DNA from: Caproicibacter sp047777415
GTDB taxonomy: Bacteria; Bacillota; Clostridia; Oscillospirales; Acutalibacteraceae
DNA: 64,000 nucleotides
Assembly (NCBI GenBank): GCA_047777415.1
Contig: JBKEEO010000001.1
Span: 1,178,001-1,242,000 of the forward strand
Direction: 5' to 3'
Part shown: piece by piece, positions 1-7,881 of the stretch
Position numbering within the stretch: position 1 is the first letter of the stretch
How the letters are laid out: the number at the start of each line of letters is the position of its first letter
Notes under the pieces: generated by a model
What the model saw: the letters and a program-made list of their open reading frames with translations, nothing else
What the model was told of the DNA's origin: nothing
Databases searched by the model: none
Made by a program: the position numbers and the translations under genes

Positions 1-378
1 GGCTTCGGCTTCCGCTTTTGTTTTTCCCAGCACATGAATCGGTGCTTCCGTGATATTGCGCAGGACGGAGAAATGCGGGAACAGGTTGTAGTTTTGGAAA
101 ACCAGCCCAATGTGCCGTGCAATGCGATTGCGCATTGTTCGGTCGGCGTAAACCGCATGGCCGTCCCTGTTTTTCACAAGCGTTTCTCCACAGACGGAGA
201 TTTCACCCTTGTCTATTGTTTCCAGCTGTGTAATACATCGCAGAAGGGTGCTTTTTCCCGAACCGGACGGCCCAATGATGGTCAGTACCTCGCCTTTTTC
301 TACGTCCACGGAAATCCCCTTGAGTACTTCTGTGCCGTCAAAACTTTTATATAAATCGTGTGCAGATAATATCGGCAT
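1..378 (-). CDS. Polar amino acid ABC transporter ATPase (partial, N-terminal 126 residues)
   Basis: This is the ATP-hydrolysing subunit of an amino acid importer, working on the cytoplasmic face with the permease and binding lipoprotein encoded just upstream. The reverse strand reads from an ATG at 376-378, preceded by a purine-rich GGGGGAAA site. The sequence shows a Walker A motif (GPSGSGKST) near residue 35 and a Q-loop segment (VFQNYNLFPH) near residue 95, both typical of the GlnQ/HisP family (about 240 residues). The gene runs off the left edge of the window, so the signature motif and Walker B are not visible. It starts 11 bases after the permease stop, consistent with one transcript. 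The exact amino acid cannot be told from this. Confidence 0.93.
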   Translation of the reverse strand, partial: MPILSAHDLYKSFDGTEVLKGISVDVEKGEVLTIIGPSGSGKSTLLRCITQLETIDKGEISVCGETLVKNRDGHAVYADRTMRNRIARHIGLVFQNYNLFPHFSVLRNITEAPIHVLGKTKAEAEA

Positions 379-389
379 AGAATTTCCCC

Positions 390-1031
390 CTAACGGTAAT
401 AACTCAAACGATTTTCCGCAACGGTGAAGCAGCGGCTGACAACTGCATTCATCGCCAAATAGAACACTGCGGCGATAGCAAACGGAACCATGCTTACGGC
501 GGAGGAAACCCAATCGGAAGTGACTTGAAGCAGCTCCGTTACACCGACGACCTGCGCGAGCGAGGTATCCTTTACCAAATTGATAAATTCATTGCTCATT
601 GGCGGCAGAATCATTTTGCAAACTTGAGGCAGAATAATGCGGAAAAATGTTTGCCGCCGTGTAAAGCCCAACACCTTTGCAGCTTCATACTGACCGACTG
701 GAATTGCATCAATGCCGCCGCGGAAGATTTCCGCAAAATAAGCAGCATAGTTTAAGATAAAAGCGACTTGAGCCGCAAGCACCCGGTCAAGCTGTATGCC
801 GGTCAGCGGCTTGAGCCCGTAGAAGATGAAAAGAAGCTGAAGCATCAGTGGTGTGCCGCGCATCAAAAGTATGTAGAGCCGTACGGGAAACTGGATCCAT
901 TTTATTTTTGTCCTGCGCCCTGCTGCAACAAGCAGCCCTAGGGGAAGCGAGAACAGCAGGGTGGAACAGAAAATGCGCAGTGACATCAAAGTAGCCTGCA
1001 GCATTTGCGCAAGCAGCACGGAATAATTCAT
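390..1031 (-). CDS. Polar amino acid ABC transporter permease
   Basis: This is the membrane subunit of the amino acid importer, of the HisM/GlnP family. About five hydrophobic segments are visible, and the conserved cytoplasmic EAA loop appears as QYEAAKVLGFTRRQTFFRI, which contacts the ATPase. The length of 213 residues is normal for the family. The frame is open from a TTG at 1049, but the ATG at 1029-1031 is preferred because a GGAGGA site lies 10 bases upstream and the protein then begins with the usual hydrophobic N-terminus. It lies between the binding lipoprotein (upstream) and the ATPase (downstream), in the same direction. The substrate is not determined. Confidence 0.93.
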   Translation of the reverse strand: MNYSVLLAQMLQATLMSLRIFCSTLLFSLPLGLLVAAGRRTKIKWIQFPVRLYILLMRGTPLMLQLLFIFYGLKPLTGIQLDRVLAAQVAFILNYAAYFAEIFRGGIDAIPVGQYEAAKVLGFTRRQTFFRIILPQVCKMILPPMSNEFINLVKDTSLAQVVGVTELLQVTSDWVSSAVSMVPFAIAAVFYLAMNAVVSRCFTVAENRLSYYR

Positions 1032-1094
1032 TGAGCAGGAGTCCTCCAATTATTTTTAGAAAAGCAGGAGTGGCTAAAACAGGCTGTCGACCAT

Positions 1095-1961
1095 TTATTT
1101 TCCAACGGTGGTGATATCGGAGTTAAACCATTTTTGTGAGATCTCCGCCATCGTTCCGTCTTTTGCCATTTCCTCTAAGGCACCCTCGATTTTTTCTTTC
1201 AGTGCGATATCGGATTTCCGGAATGCAACAACGTAGTCCTCCGTAGCAAGGGAGGCATCGTTGCCGTCTTCATCTGTCAGAATGGTGTAGGCATCCGGAT
1301 TTTTTGTTAGGTAGTAGCGCGCCACAATTTCATCAATGGCAATCGCATCAATGGTACCGTTTTGAATTTCCAATACAGCCTTGCTGTAATCGTCAATTTT
1401 AACGACATTTCCCAATGAGTTTGTGAAATCCGGGTTGTCATTTAAAGCGGTTTCCGCGCTGGAGTCTGCCTGCACACCCACGGTTTTACCTTTTAAATCG
1501 TCCAGACCCTTGTAGTTGGAGCCGGATTTTACAAGGATAATCTGATTGTTTTTCATGTACGGAATGCTCAGTGCGAATTCCTCTTCCCGTTCAGGTGTTT
1601 TGGAAAATCCGTTCCAAAGGCAGTCCACATTGCCGTTGTTCAGTTCGGCACTTTTGTTGTCCCAATCTATGGGCTGAAGTTCCAGTTCAATGCCGAGGCG
1701 CTCACAGGCTTCTTTTGCAAGGTCGATGTCAAAACCGACGATTTCACCGGTCTCTGTATCCACATAGCCCATGGGCGGGAAAGCCTTGTCCAGACCAAGC
1801 ACCAGTTTTCCGGCGGATTGTACTTTGCTCCAAGAGGTGTCCTCCTGTGTTTCTGAAGAAGCAGCTGCGGAAGATGACTGCTCAGAAGAGGTCGAAGAAG
1901 TGCAGCCGGCAAACGAAATGGCCAGCAAAGCAGTCATCAGCAGACTTAAAATCTTTTTCAT
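1095..1961 (-). CDS. Amino acid ABC transporter substrate-binding lipoprotein
   Basis: This is an extracellular ligand-binding protein of the SBP_bac_3 family, 288 residues long. Residues 1-20 form a lipoprotein signal with the lipobox AGC (Cys20), followed by a Ser-rich linker of about 25 residues. The mature domain begins near residue 45 with the family pattern KLVLGLDKAFPPMGY and contains the hinge-crossing stretch with GFDIDLAKE. It is the first gene of a three-gene operon with the permease and ATPase. Arg, Asp and Tyr residues typical of amino acid carboxylate and amine binding are present, but the ligand (polar or acidic amino acid, cystine or similar) cannot be fixed. Confidence 0.94.
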   Translation of the reverse strand: MKKILSLLMTALLAISFAGCTSSTSSEQSSSAAASSETQEDTSWSKVQSAGKLVLGLDKAFPPMGYVDTETGEIVGFDIDLAKEACERLGIELELQPIDWDNKSAELNNGNVDCLWNGFSKTPEREEEFALSIPYMKNNQIILVKSGSNYKGLDDLKGKTVGVQADSSAETALNDNPDFTNSLGNVVKIDDYSKAVLEIQNGTIDAIAIDEIVARYYLTKNPDAYTILTDEDGNDASLATEDYVVAFRKSDIALKEKIEGALEEMAKDGTMAEISQKWFNSDITTVGK

Positions 1962-1998
1962 TGTGATCCATCCTTTATTCTCTTTATATATCGCAAGT

Positions 1999-2030
1999 AT
2001 TATAGTAATGCATTAGCATGATAAAGTAAA
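1999..2030 (-). promoter_or_regulatory. Probable promoter of the amino acid importer operon
   Basis: On the minus strand a perfect TATAAT lies at 1999-2004, about 38 bases before the binding-protein start. A match to the -35 hexamer is weak (a T-rich CTTTAT at 2021-2026, spacer 16), so only the -10 is convincing. Confidence 0.5.
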
Positions 2031-2458
2031 GGGGGAAAGGGAATTTTCTTTGCTATAAAAGGTGGCAAACTGTTCCTGCCCATCATACGATATTAGATAT
2101 CGGTTTATTTTCGTTATATTCTACATTTATAAAAAATGACCGAATACTTGACATAATGTAATTAATATTTTCCAAAGCTGCAATTGACCGGATCCCGTAT
2201 TTGAAAACGCAGCGGCGGTCGCCAAAGTGATAGACTGTTTAAACAGGCTAACTCCGGTTTGTAAAACTGCGAGATTAATCATTCAAAAACCGACAATATA
2301 TTACATTATATCTTGAAGTATTGTTGATATTATAAATAACAAAGGTTTGTGATTATGTCTTACCGTGTGCTAACAAGATAAAATGACCAACGGCGTTTGA
2401 AAAACTGAATGACCATGCGGCACATCACAACAAGTCGAGTACAAAAGGAGCAGAGGGC
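2031..2458. other. Divergent intergenic region with a possible structured leader
   Basis: This AT-rich gap separates the amino acid importer from the exopolysaccharide operon. A TTGACA hexamer is present at 2148-2153 but has no convincing -10 at the right distance. Between 2208 and 2271 on the plus strand, CGCAG and CTGCG arms enclose two smaller stems: GGC/GCC at 2214-2223 and the perfect palindrome CTGTTTAAACAG at 2235-2246. This could be a three-way junction RNA in the 5' leader of the operon, but it does not match the conserved bases of a GEMM c-di-GMP riboswitch. The operon start has a good site (AAAGGAG at 2444-2450). Confidence 0.4.
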
Positions 2459-4012
2459 GTGAGAAAAAAGGCAAAACACAGCCAATCATCCTTAGCGGCG
2501 ATTGCGTCAAAATTAAAAGCGCTCTGGCAAATGGCTCAGCATTTGCGCAGCGCATATAACCGCCGTATGGCACGATACAATTCGCCGTCAATGGTTGCGG
2601 CAGCTGCGACAGCCCTGTGTTTTGCTGCCGCGGTCATTCTTCTGTTTTTGCCGCGTTATATCGGTGTGGCAGATGACGGTTCCTTGCAGCAAATTATGCG
2701 GCAAGCAGGTTTGCAATATTCCGCTGCCGATGCCGCACAGCCGGAAGGTGCTTATTTTGTTCGCGTGTATGAACGCACGGTGCCTGCCGTGTACGGCGGA
2801 TTTTCCACACATATTTGTATGATCCGTTTTGCGTTGAGCCTTGATCATTTTTTTACGCAGGACAATTTTTTTGACGTGCGCTTTTTAGCCTTTCTGTATT
2901 TGTGCCTGTATCTGCCGGCTGTTTGGCTTTTTACGAAGCAAGCGGCATGTCGTGTAAAATTTGCGTCTGAGAGAACGGTGCTTGGGGCCGCGGCGGTTCT
3001 TCTGTTCGGCGATGTTTCTTATCTTGCTTATTTTAATTCCCTTTACCCGGAAGCGCTTTGGTTTATCTGCTTGCTGTATTGCTGTGGGTTCTGTCTTTCA
3101 CTGCAAATATCTAGTAGGTGGGACAATGTTCGGCTTTTGCTCCTGGCAGCTTTTGGCATTATTCTTACGCTGACGGAACAGCACTGTGCCGTATTTGGCT
3201 TTGCCCTTTCGTTGTTTTGTCTGCGGCAGATTGCCATGGACGGGGCAAAACTGCCGACAAAAACGGTGGCGGCGCTTTCTGCTTTGGTTTTGATTTTGGC
3301 CGGTTTTAGCGGACTGATTAGCGGCAATTCGCGTTTTTCTATGGATTCAAAATTAAACGCGATGACCAGCGGAGTTTTGCTGGAATCGTCCAATCCGGAA
3401 CAGACGCTTGCTGAGTTTGGAATTGATGCACGGTTTGAAACGTTGGCGGATACATCTTCTTACAGCGGTTATCCGCTTACGAAAGCTGATAATCCGGAAC
3501 TGCAAACAGGATTCTATGACCGGTATTCCTCTTCCGCGCTGATGTTGTATTATGCACGCCATCCGGCTGCGCTGGCGGCTTTGTTGGAACAGGGCGTTCA
3601 CGCAGCTTTTAACGTACGCCGCGATTACTGCGGCAACTATGAGGTATCCGCCTCAATGCCGCCCAAAGGCCGAACGCCTTTGTTCGCCCTTGCAAGTAAT
3701 TTTAAAGTACGATTTGCCCCAAAGACTTTGGGGTATCTTTTACTGCTTGCCATTGTCTATGGAATGATGCAGTCAAAGCGAAATACACGCAACATGCACA
3801 ACAGAGCAAGGCGTATTATGTTGGACACTTTTTGGACTTTTTTGACAGCCGGCCTTGCACATATGTTTTACATCATACTCAGGAGCGGTACGGCTGAACT
3901 TTCCCGATATTCTCTGATTTTCAGTGTATGTATCGATTTCATTTCTTTCCTAACGTTTACGGGGATTTTGCATCGGCTGAACCTGTTGGAAACGGAGGAG
4001 GGCCAAACATGA
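2459..4012 (+). CDS. Polytopic membrane protein, GT-C-like, first gene of exopolysaccharide operon
   Basis: The function is not recognised with certainty. The 517-residue protein has a basic N-terminus, a first membrane span at about residues 45-64, and roughly ten further hydrophobic segments. Just after the first span is an acidic ADDG motif (71-74), in the position where GT-C glycosyltransferases carry catalytic acidic residues in the first external loop. A long extracytoplasmic stretch lies at about 300-400. The start is GTG with AAAGGAG 8 bases upstream. It overlaps the next gene by four bases (ATGA), so it belongs to the operon. A role in transferring or polymerising sugars outside the membrane is inferred from the fold-like layout and the neighbours only. 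Confidence 0.8.
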   Translation: MRKKAKHSQSSLAAIASKLKALWQMAQHLRSAYNRRMARYNSPSMVAAAATALCFAAAVILLFLPRYIGVADDGSLQQIMRQAGLQYSAADAAQPEGAYFVRVYERTVPAVYGGFSTHICMIRFALSLDHFFTQDNFFDVRFLAFLYLCLYLPAVWLFTKQAACRVKFASERTVLGAAAVLLFGDVSYLAYFNSLYPEALWFICLLYCCGFCLSLQISSRWDNVRLLLLAAFGIILTLTEQHCAVFGFALSLFCLRQIAMDGAKLPTKTVAALSALVLILAGFSGLISGNSRFSMDSKLNAMTSGVLLESSNPEQTLAEFGIDARFETLADTSSYSGYPLTKADNPELQTGFYDRYSSSALMLYYARHPAALAALLEQGVHAAFNVRRDYCGNYEVSASMPPKGRTPLFALASNFKVRFAPKTLGYLLLLAIVYGMMQSKRNTRNMHNRARRIMLDTFWTFLTAGLAHMFYIILRSGTAELSRYSLIFSVCIDFISFLTFTGILHRLNLLETEEGQT

Positions 4013-4884
4013 ATCAAAATCATAAAAATATTTTAGCTAACCGCAGTCTGCTTCTGCAGGATATCGGGATGCTGTTGTTTCTTGCCTGTTTGTTCGTCGG
4101 TACAATGATTGTTGCGTTTTCGCCCGATTCACTTTTGACTCAAAATTTAATTATGCTGCTACTGCTGTTTTTCACAGCGATATTGGCCGTGTTCCGTGCG
4201 CAGTATGCTGCCACAGTTCTCACAGCTTTTCAAATTTTTGCGTTCACGGCATATAAATTATATCTTTATGCTTCAGAACATGCTGGAATTGCAAAAACTG
4301 ATTACTTGTGGGGATTTTTGCTGCTGGGTGTTTTGGCAGGGCTAATCTTGTTTATCCGCGAATATTCGGCCACAGAAACGGCAAATGCTATTTTAAACCA
4401 ACAACTGGAAGAGCTCACGGTTGTTGACCCGCTGACCGGACTGGAAAATCTGCGCAGCCTGTATTTTAATTTAGCGCGTACCATGTCACTTTCCGCCCGA
4501 AACGGTACGGATATGGGGCTGATGCTGATAAAGCTGCGCTATGCAAACGAGCTGAAAAGCATATTGTCGCGGCGGGGATTTGAACATCTTCGCCAGCGCC
4601 TTGCGGAAATTGTACAGAATACGCTGCGTTTGGAGGACCGTGTTTATTCCATCGACGAAGAAGGCTCCATAGGAATTATTTATTTTTGTGATGCAAGCGG
4701 TGCGCGGACGGTTCGGAACAGGCTGCTGCATGCCATTGAGCAGAAAGATGCGTTTGCCGGCGTTACCGACAAACCCGTTCGCGTGGAAGTACGCATTGCC
4801 TTTGCGGAATATGATCCATCCCTTGGTACCGACGCCATTCCATTTTACCGCAAGGTGGAAAGCGAGCTGCAGTATGATGTATAG
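4009..4884 (+). CDS. Membrane c-di-GMP receptor with degenerate GGDEF domain (YdaK/PssE-like)
   Basis: This is probably the c-di-GMP sensor that switches the polysaccharide synthase on. The protein has 291 residues, four membrane spans at about 20-36, 45-62, 66-86 and 99-116, then a cytoplasmic GGDEF-type domain. The domain opens with the canonical DPLTGLENLR (140-149), but the catalytic GGDEF position reads DEEGS (216-220), so diguanylate cyclase activity is unlikely. An RxxD motif (RLED, 207-210) sits exactly five residues before it, the spacing of the c-di-GMP-binding inhibitory site. This architecture and gene order match YdaK in Bacillus subtilis and PssE in Listeria, known I-site receptors. 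The start ATG has GGAGGAGG upstream. Confidence 0.9.
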   Translation: MNQNHKNILANRSLLLQDIGMLLFLACLFVGTMIVAFSPDSLLTQNLIMLLLLFFTAILAVFRAQYAATVLTAFQIFAFTAYKLYLYASEHAGIAKTDYLWGFLLLGVLAGLILFIREYSATETANAILNQQLEELTVVDPLTGLENLRSLYFNLARTMSLSARNGTDMGLMLIKLRYANELKSILSRRGFEHLRQRLAEIVQNTLRLEDRVYSIDEEGSIGIIYFCDASGARTVRNRLLHAIEQKDAFAGVTDKPVRVEVRIAFAEYDPSLGTDAIPFYRKVESELQYDV

Positions 4885-6517
4885 ACGCCTTGCAAGTATG
4901 TTAGTTGTCTGTGCCCTGTTGCTGCCGTTTCCTGTTTCAGCAAAGGGCAGCGATTTGCATCCTTTGCTGACAACGGGGACAGAAGAAAAATGGTTTGCCG
5001 AGCAACCTACCGCCGCAAACCTGGCTGAGGTGTCCGATATCTTAATCGTTTACCCCGATGACTTAAGTGAAACGAAGCAGGATAGTCTGAGTAATATTGT
5101 AGAATGCTTTACCTTTCTCGGCTATGCTTCCGATTACCTGCCGCAGAGCAAGGCAGCTACAAGGCTTTCCCAATATAATTCGTTGGTGTGTTACGCGTTG
5201 GAAACATCTGCACGTATGGAAACGGCACTCCGAAATTTTTCAGGCCATGTGCTTTTGCTCGGATGCCTTCCGAATACGTTGCCCAGTACGGAAAACTATC
5301 CGAGAAAGATTCTGTTTTCCGAAACCAACAGCGCGGCCGCGTCCTATACCTTTTCGGGAAATAATACTTTTTCGCAGCTGCTTGTGCTGGATAGTTTCAA
5401 GCTGCCGGAACATCCGACTTACACCGCGGGAACGCTTGCCACTGCAAACGGAACATGGCCGCTTGTCAGCGGATGGAATTCCGTACGGTATTTGCCCATG
5501 ACCGATTATACCACCGCATTCGCGCGGGCGGTGCTGCAGCAGGAAGTTTCACTGTGGCTTTGGCCGTATCAAGGCAAACCGCACAGCTACGCGCAGTATA
5601 TCGTCATCGATTCGGTGTATCCGTTTACGAATCCGGAAAAACTGCTAACAGTTGTGCAAAATCTTGTAGAGGAAAAAATCAGTTTTGTCATCAGCGTGAT
5701 GCCGATTTATCAAAATGCGGATTTTCCGGCCATGCAGCAGTTTTGTGAAATCTTGCGGTATGCACAGGCAAACTCAGGCGCAGTGATTTTGCATGCGCCG
5801 ATTGTTCAAGGGGAGCTTAATGTTCAGACTTTGCAACAAAAACTGACCGATGCGGAGCAAAGCTATATTCAAAATCAGGTTTACCCGGTGGCACTGGAAA
5901 TTCCGAAAAGCTGGATGTATCAGGAAAATCTGCGTTCCACTTTGGGGCGTTTCCGCACATTGTTTGTTTATAACGACGGTTTGGCAGGCGCAAATTTGAA
6001 TTTTGAAGCCGCTGTCAGCGATTTTTCCCTTTTGGGTGCGCAGCTTGTTTCCCCTGTGATTCCTTTGGATGCAACGGGTGCTGGCTATCTGGATTGCTGC
6101 GCAACAGCCGTCTATATTGATTCAACAGTTTCAGAGGAGCAGATTATGCAGAAGGTTCATGCGGCAAGAAATTCCTCCGCAGGATTTAAGAGTTTGTGGG
6201 ATGCGCAGCATATCGCATATTTCAATAACGGCGGTCTGCTCCAATGGAACGGTAAGACGCTAATGATTAACGGAAAGGAAGTCTCGCTTGACTATGAGCC
6301 AAAGACTTTTGATGAAAACTATGACTACAAACGAACAATATTGTACCGTGCCACTGCAAATTTGCAAAAGGGAAATCGGGTTTTGATTTTGTTTGTTGCC
6401 GCGGCTTTGGGGATTCTTGCTCTTTCCATGTATTTGGCACGCAGACAGATGCACCGCCGCTTTTTTTACGAAGATAACGGCCATGAAGATTCCCGCATAA
6501 ATTCGCGGAAAAAATAG
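4874..6517 (+). CDS. DUF2334 protein, exopolysaccharide operon (YdaL-like)
   Basis: This 547-residue protein resembles YdaL/PssB of c-di-GMP-controlled exopolysaccharide operons. The chosen start is the ATG pair at 4874/4877, overlapping the receptor gene by about 11 bases. It gives a signal sequence at residues 1-24 ending VSAKG. The frame is open further upstream, but that part has no signal-like character. The middle, about residues 240-400, carries the DUF2334 pattern (YIVIDSVYPFTNPEKL, then VISVMPIY and VILHAP). This domain is distantly related to polysaccharide deacetylases. The usual Asp of the first motif is present, but a full metal site is not obvious. A C-terminal span near 510-527 anchors it with the bulk outside. 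Its role in trimming or modifying the polymer is inferred. Confidence 0.85.
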   Translation: MMYRRLASMLVVCALLLPFPVSAKGSDLHPLLTTGTEEKWFAEQPTAANLAEVSDILIVYPDDLSETKQDSLSNIVECFTFLGYASDYLPQSKAATRLSQYNSLVCYALETSARMETALRNFSGHVLLLGCLPNTLPSTENYPRKILFSETNSAAASYTFSGNNTFSQLLVLDSFKLPEHPTYTAGTLATANGTWPLVSGWNSVRYLPMTDYTTAFARAVLQQEVSLWLWPYQGKPHSYAQYIVIDSVYPFTNPEKLLTVVQNLVEEKISFVISVMPIYQNADFPAMQQFCEILRYAQANSGAVILHAPIVQGELNVQTLQQKLTDAEQSYIQNQVYPVALEIPKSWMYQENLRSTLGRFRTLFVYNDGLAGANLNFEAAVSDFSLLGAQLVSPVIPLDATGAGYLDCCATAVYIDSTVSEEQIMQKVHAARNSSAGFKSLWDAQHIAYFNNGGLLQWNGKTLMINGKEVSLDYEPKTFDENYDYKRTILYRATANLQKGNRVLILFVAAALGILALSMYLARRQMHRRFFYEDNGHEDSRINSRKK

Positions 6518-6558
6518 GGTCGGTTTTTCTTTAAACTTTGGGAGAAGAAGGTGATGAA

Positions 6559-7881
6559 ATGTCCATAGCGGATGCGGCGTCCCTGTATGCCATTATCACC
6601 ATATGGTTTTTTATGGCGATCTACGTGGTGCTCAGCATCGGAGGATTTCGGTACTATTTAAAGTGCAATGTATCCTCGGGCAGTATTCCGCCAAAAGATG
6701 GGGAGTATCCCATGGTGTCCGTTCTCATTCCGGCGCATAATGAAGCTCTCGTGCTCAGCCGTACGGTGCGCACAATATTGAACTTCGATTACCCGAAAGA
6801 ACGGTATGAGATTATTGTTATTAATGATAATTCCGGTGATGAGACAAAGAAACTTTTACAGGATATTCAGCGGGAATTTCCGAACCGCCGTATTATTGTG
6901 GTAAATACTGATTCCGCAGTTGGCGGTGCGGGAAAATCCAATGCACTAAATATCGGCTTTTCCTTAGCAAAAGGGAGTGTTATTGCCGTTTATGACGCCG
7001 ACAATACCCCGGAGCCTTCCGCACTTCGCCTTTTGGTGGAAAATTTGCTGGCGGACGAAAAAATCGGTGCGGTCATCGGCAAATTTCGCACACGAAACCG
7101 CAATGCCTCAGCGCTGACGCGGTTTGTTAATATTGAAACATTGGCCCACCAGTGCATGAATCAGGCGGGACGGTATTTTTTCTTTCAGCTTTGCACCATT
7201 CCGGGTACGAATTATGTCATCCGCCGCAGTATCTTGGAAAGTATCGGAGGCTGGGATGTAAAAGCACTCAGCGAGGACACCGAAATCAGCTTTCAAATCT
7301 ACCGCATGGGGTATTACATCAAATTTCTTCCCCAGGCGGTTACTTGGGAACAGGAACCGCACTTGCTGAACGTTTGGTTTCGTCAGCGCACGCGTTGGGC
7401 CAGAGGAAATCTTTATGTGTTGGTGAAAAATTTTAAATATACTTTTGATTCGAAAGCCGGCCCCATGCGGCTGGATACTCTGTACTATGCCATGGTCTAT
7501 GTGCTGATGCTGTCTTCGCTGATTACATCGGACGTAATTTTTTTGGGCGGCGTCATGGGGTTTATCCATGTGCGGCTGGCGGGATTTTCTTCCCTTTTGT
7601 GGGGGATGGCCATCGCCGTATTCATAGCGAACATGATGCTCACTCTGGCACTGGAGCGGAATGAATTTAATTTACAGTCTATGGCGCTTGTAGCCATTAT
7701 GTTGTTTACCTATGCAAAATTATGGATGTTGGTTGTTGCAAAAGCCGTTTATCTTGCCATTGTTGACCGGATGTTTCATAGAGAGGTCAAATGGGATAAG
7801 ACCGTACGATATGCGGAAGACAGTGATGATGACAGCTCGGAATTTCACGATGGTGTCACACCGATGGGAGGCAAACGATGA
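6559..7881 (+). CDS. Processive family-2 glycosyltransferase, exopolysaccharide synthase (YdaM-like)
   Basis: This is the likely polymer synthase. The 440-residue membrane protein has one N-terminal span, a cytoplasmic GT-A domain and three or four C-terminal spans. All the signature motifs of processive GT2 enzymes are visible: IPAHNE (57-62), the nucleotide-binding Asp at 90, DAD (146-148), SED (238-240) and QRTRW (276-280), which holds the growing chain. There is no PilZ domain at the C-terminus, so c-di-GMP control must come from another protein, here the I-site receptor two genes upstream. The ATG at 6559 was chosen over an upstream TTG because AAGGTGA lies at the right distance. The sugar used is unknown. 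Confidence 0.93.
   Translation: MSIADAASLYAIITIWFFMAIYVVLSIGGFRYYLKCNVSSGSIPPKDGEYPMVSVLIPAHNEALVLSRTVRTILNFDYPKERYEIIVINDNSGDETKKLLQDIQREFPNRRIIVVNTDSAVGGAGKSNALNIGFSLAKGSVIAVYDADNTPEPSALRLLVENLLADEKIGAVIGKFRTRNRNASALTRFVNIETLAHQCMNQAGRYFFFQLCTIPGTNYVIRRSILESIGGWDVKALSEDTEISFQIYRMGYYIKFLPQAVTWEQEPHLLNVWFRQRTRWARGNLYVLVKNFKYTFDSKAGPMRLDTLYYAMVYVLMLSSLITSDVIFLGGVMGFIHVRLAGFSSLLWGMAIAVFIANMMLTLALERNEFNLQSMALVAIMLFTYAKLWMLVVAKAVYLAIVDRMFHREVKWDKTVRYAEDSDDDSSEFHDGVTPMGGKR

Noticed and set aside
2161..2290. A GEMM-type c-di-GMP riboswitch ahead of the polysaccharide operon
   Set aside because: I looked for the conserved GGCAAACC and tetraloop-receptor bases; they are absent. Only a generic stem arrangement remains.
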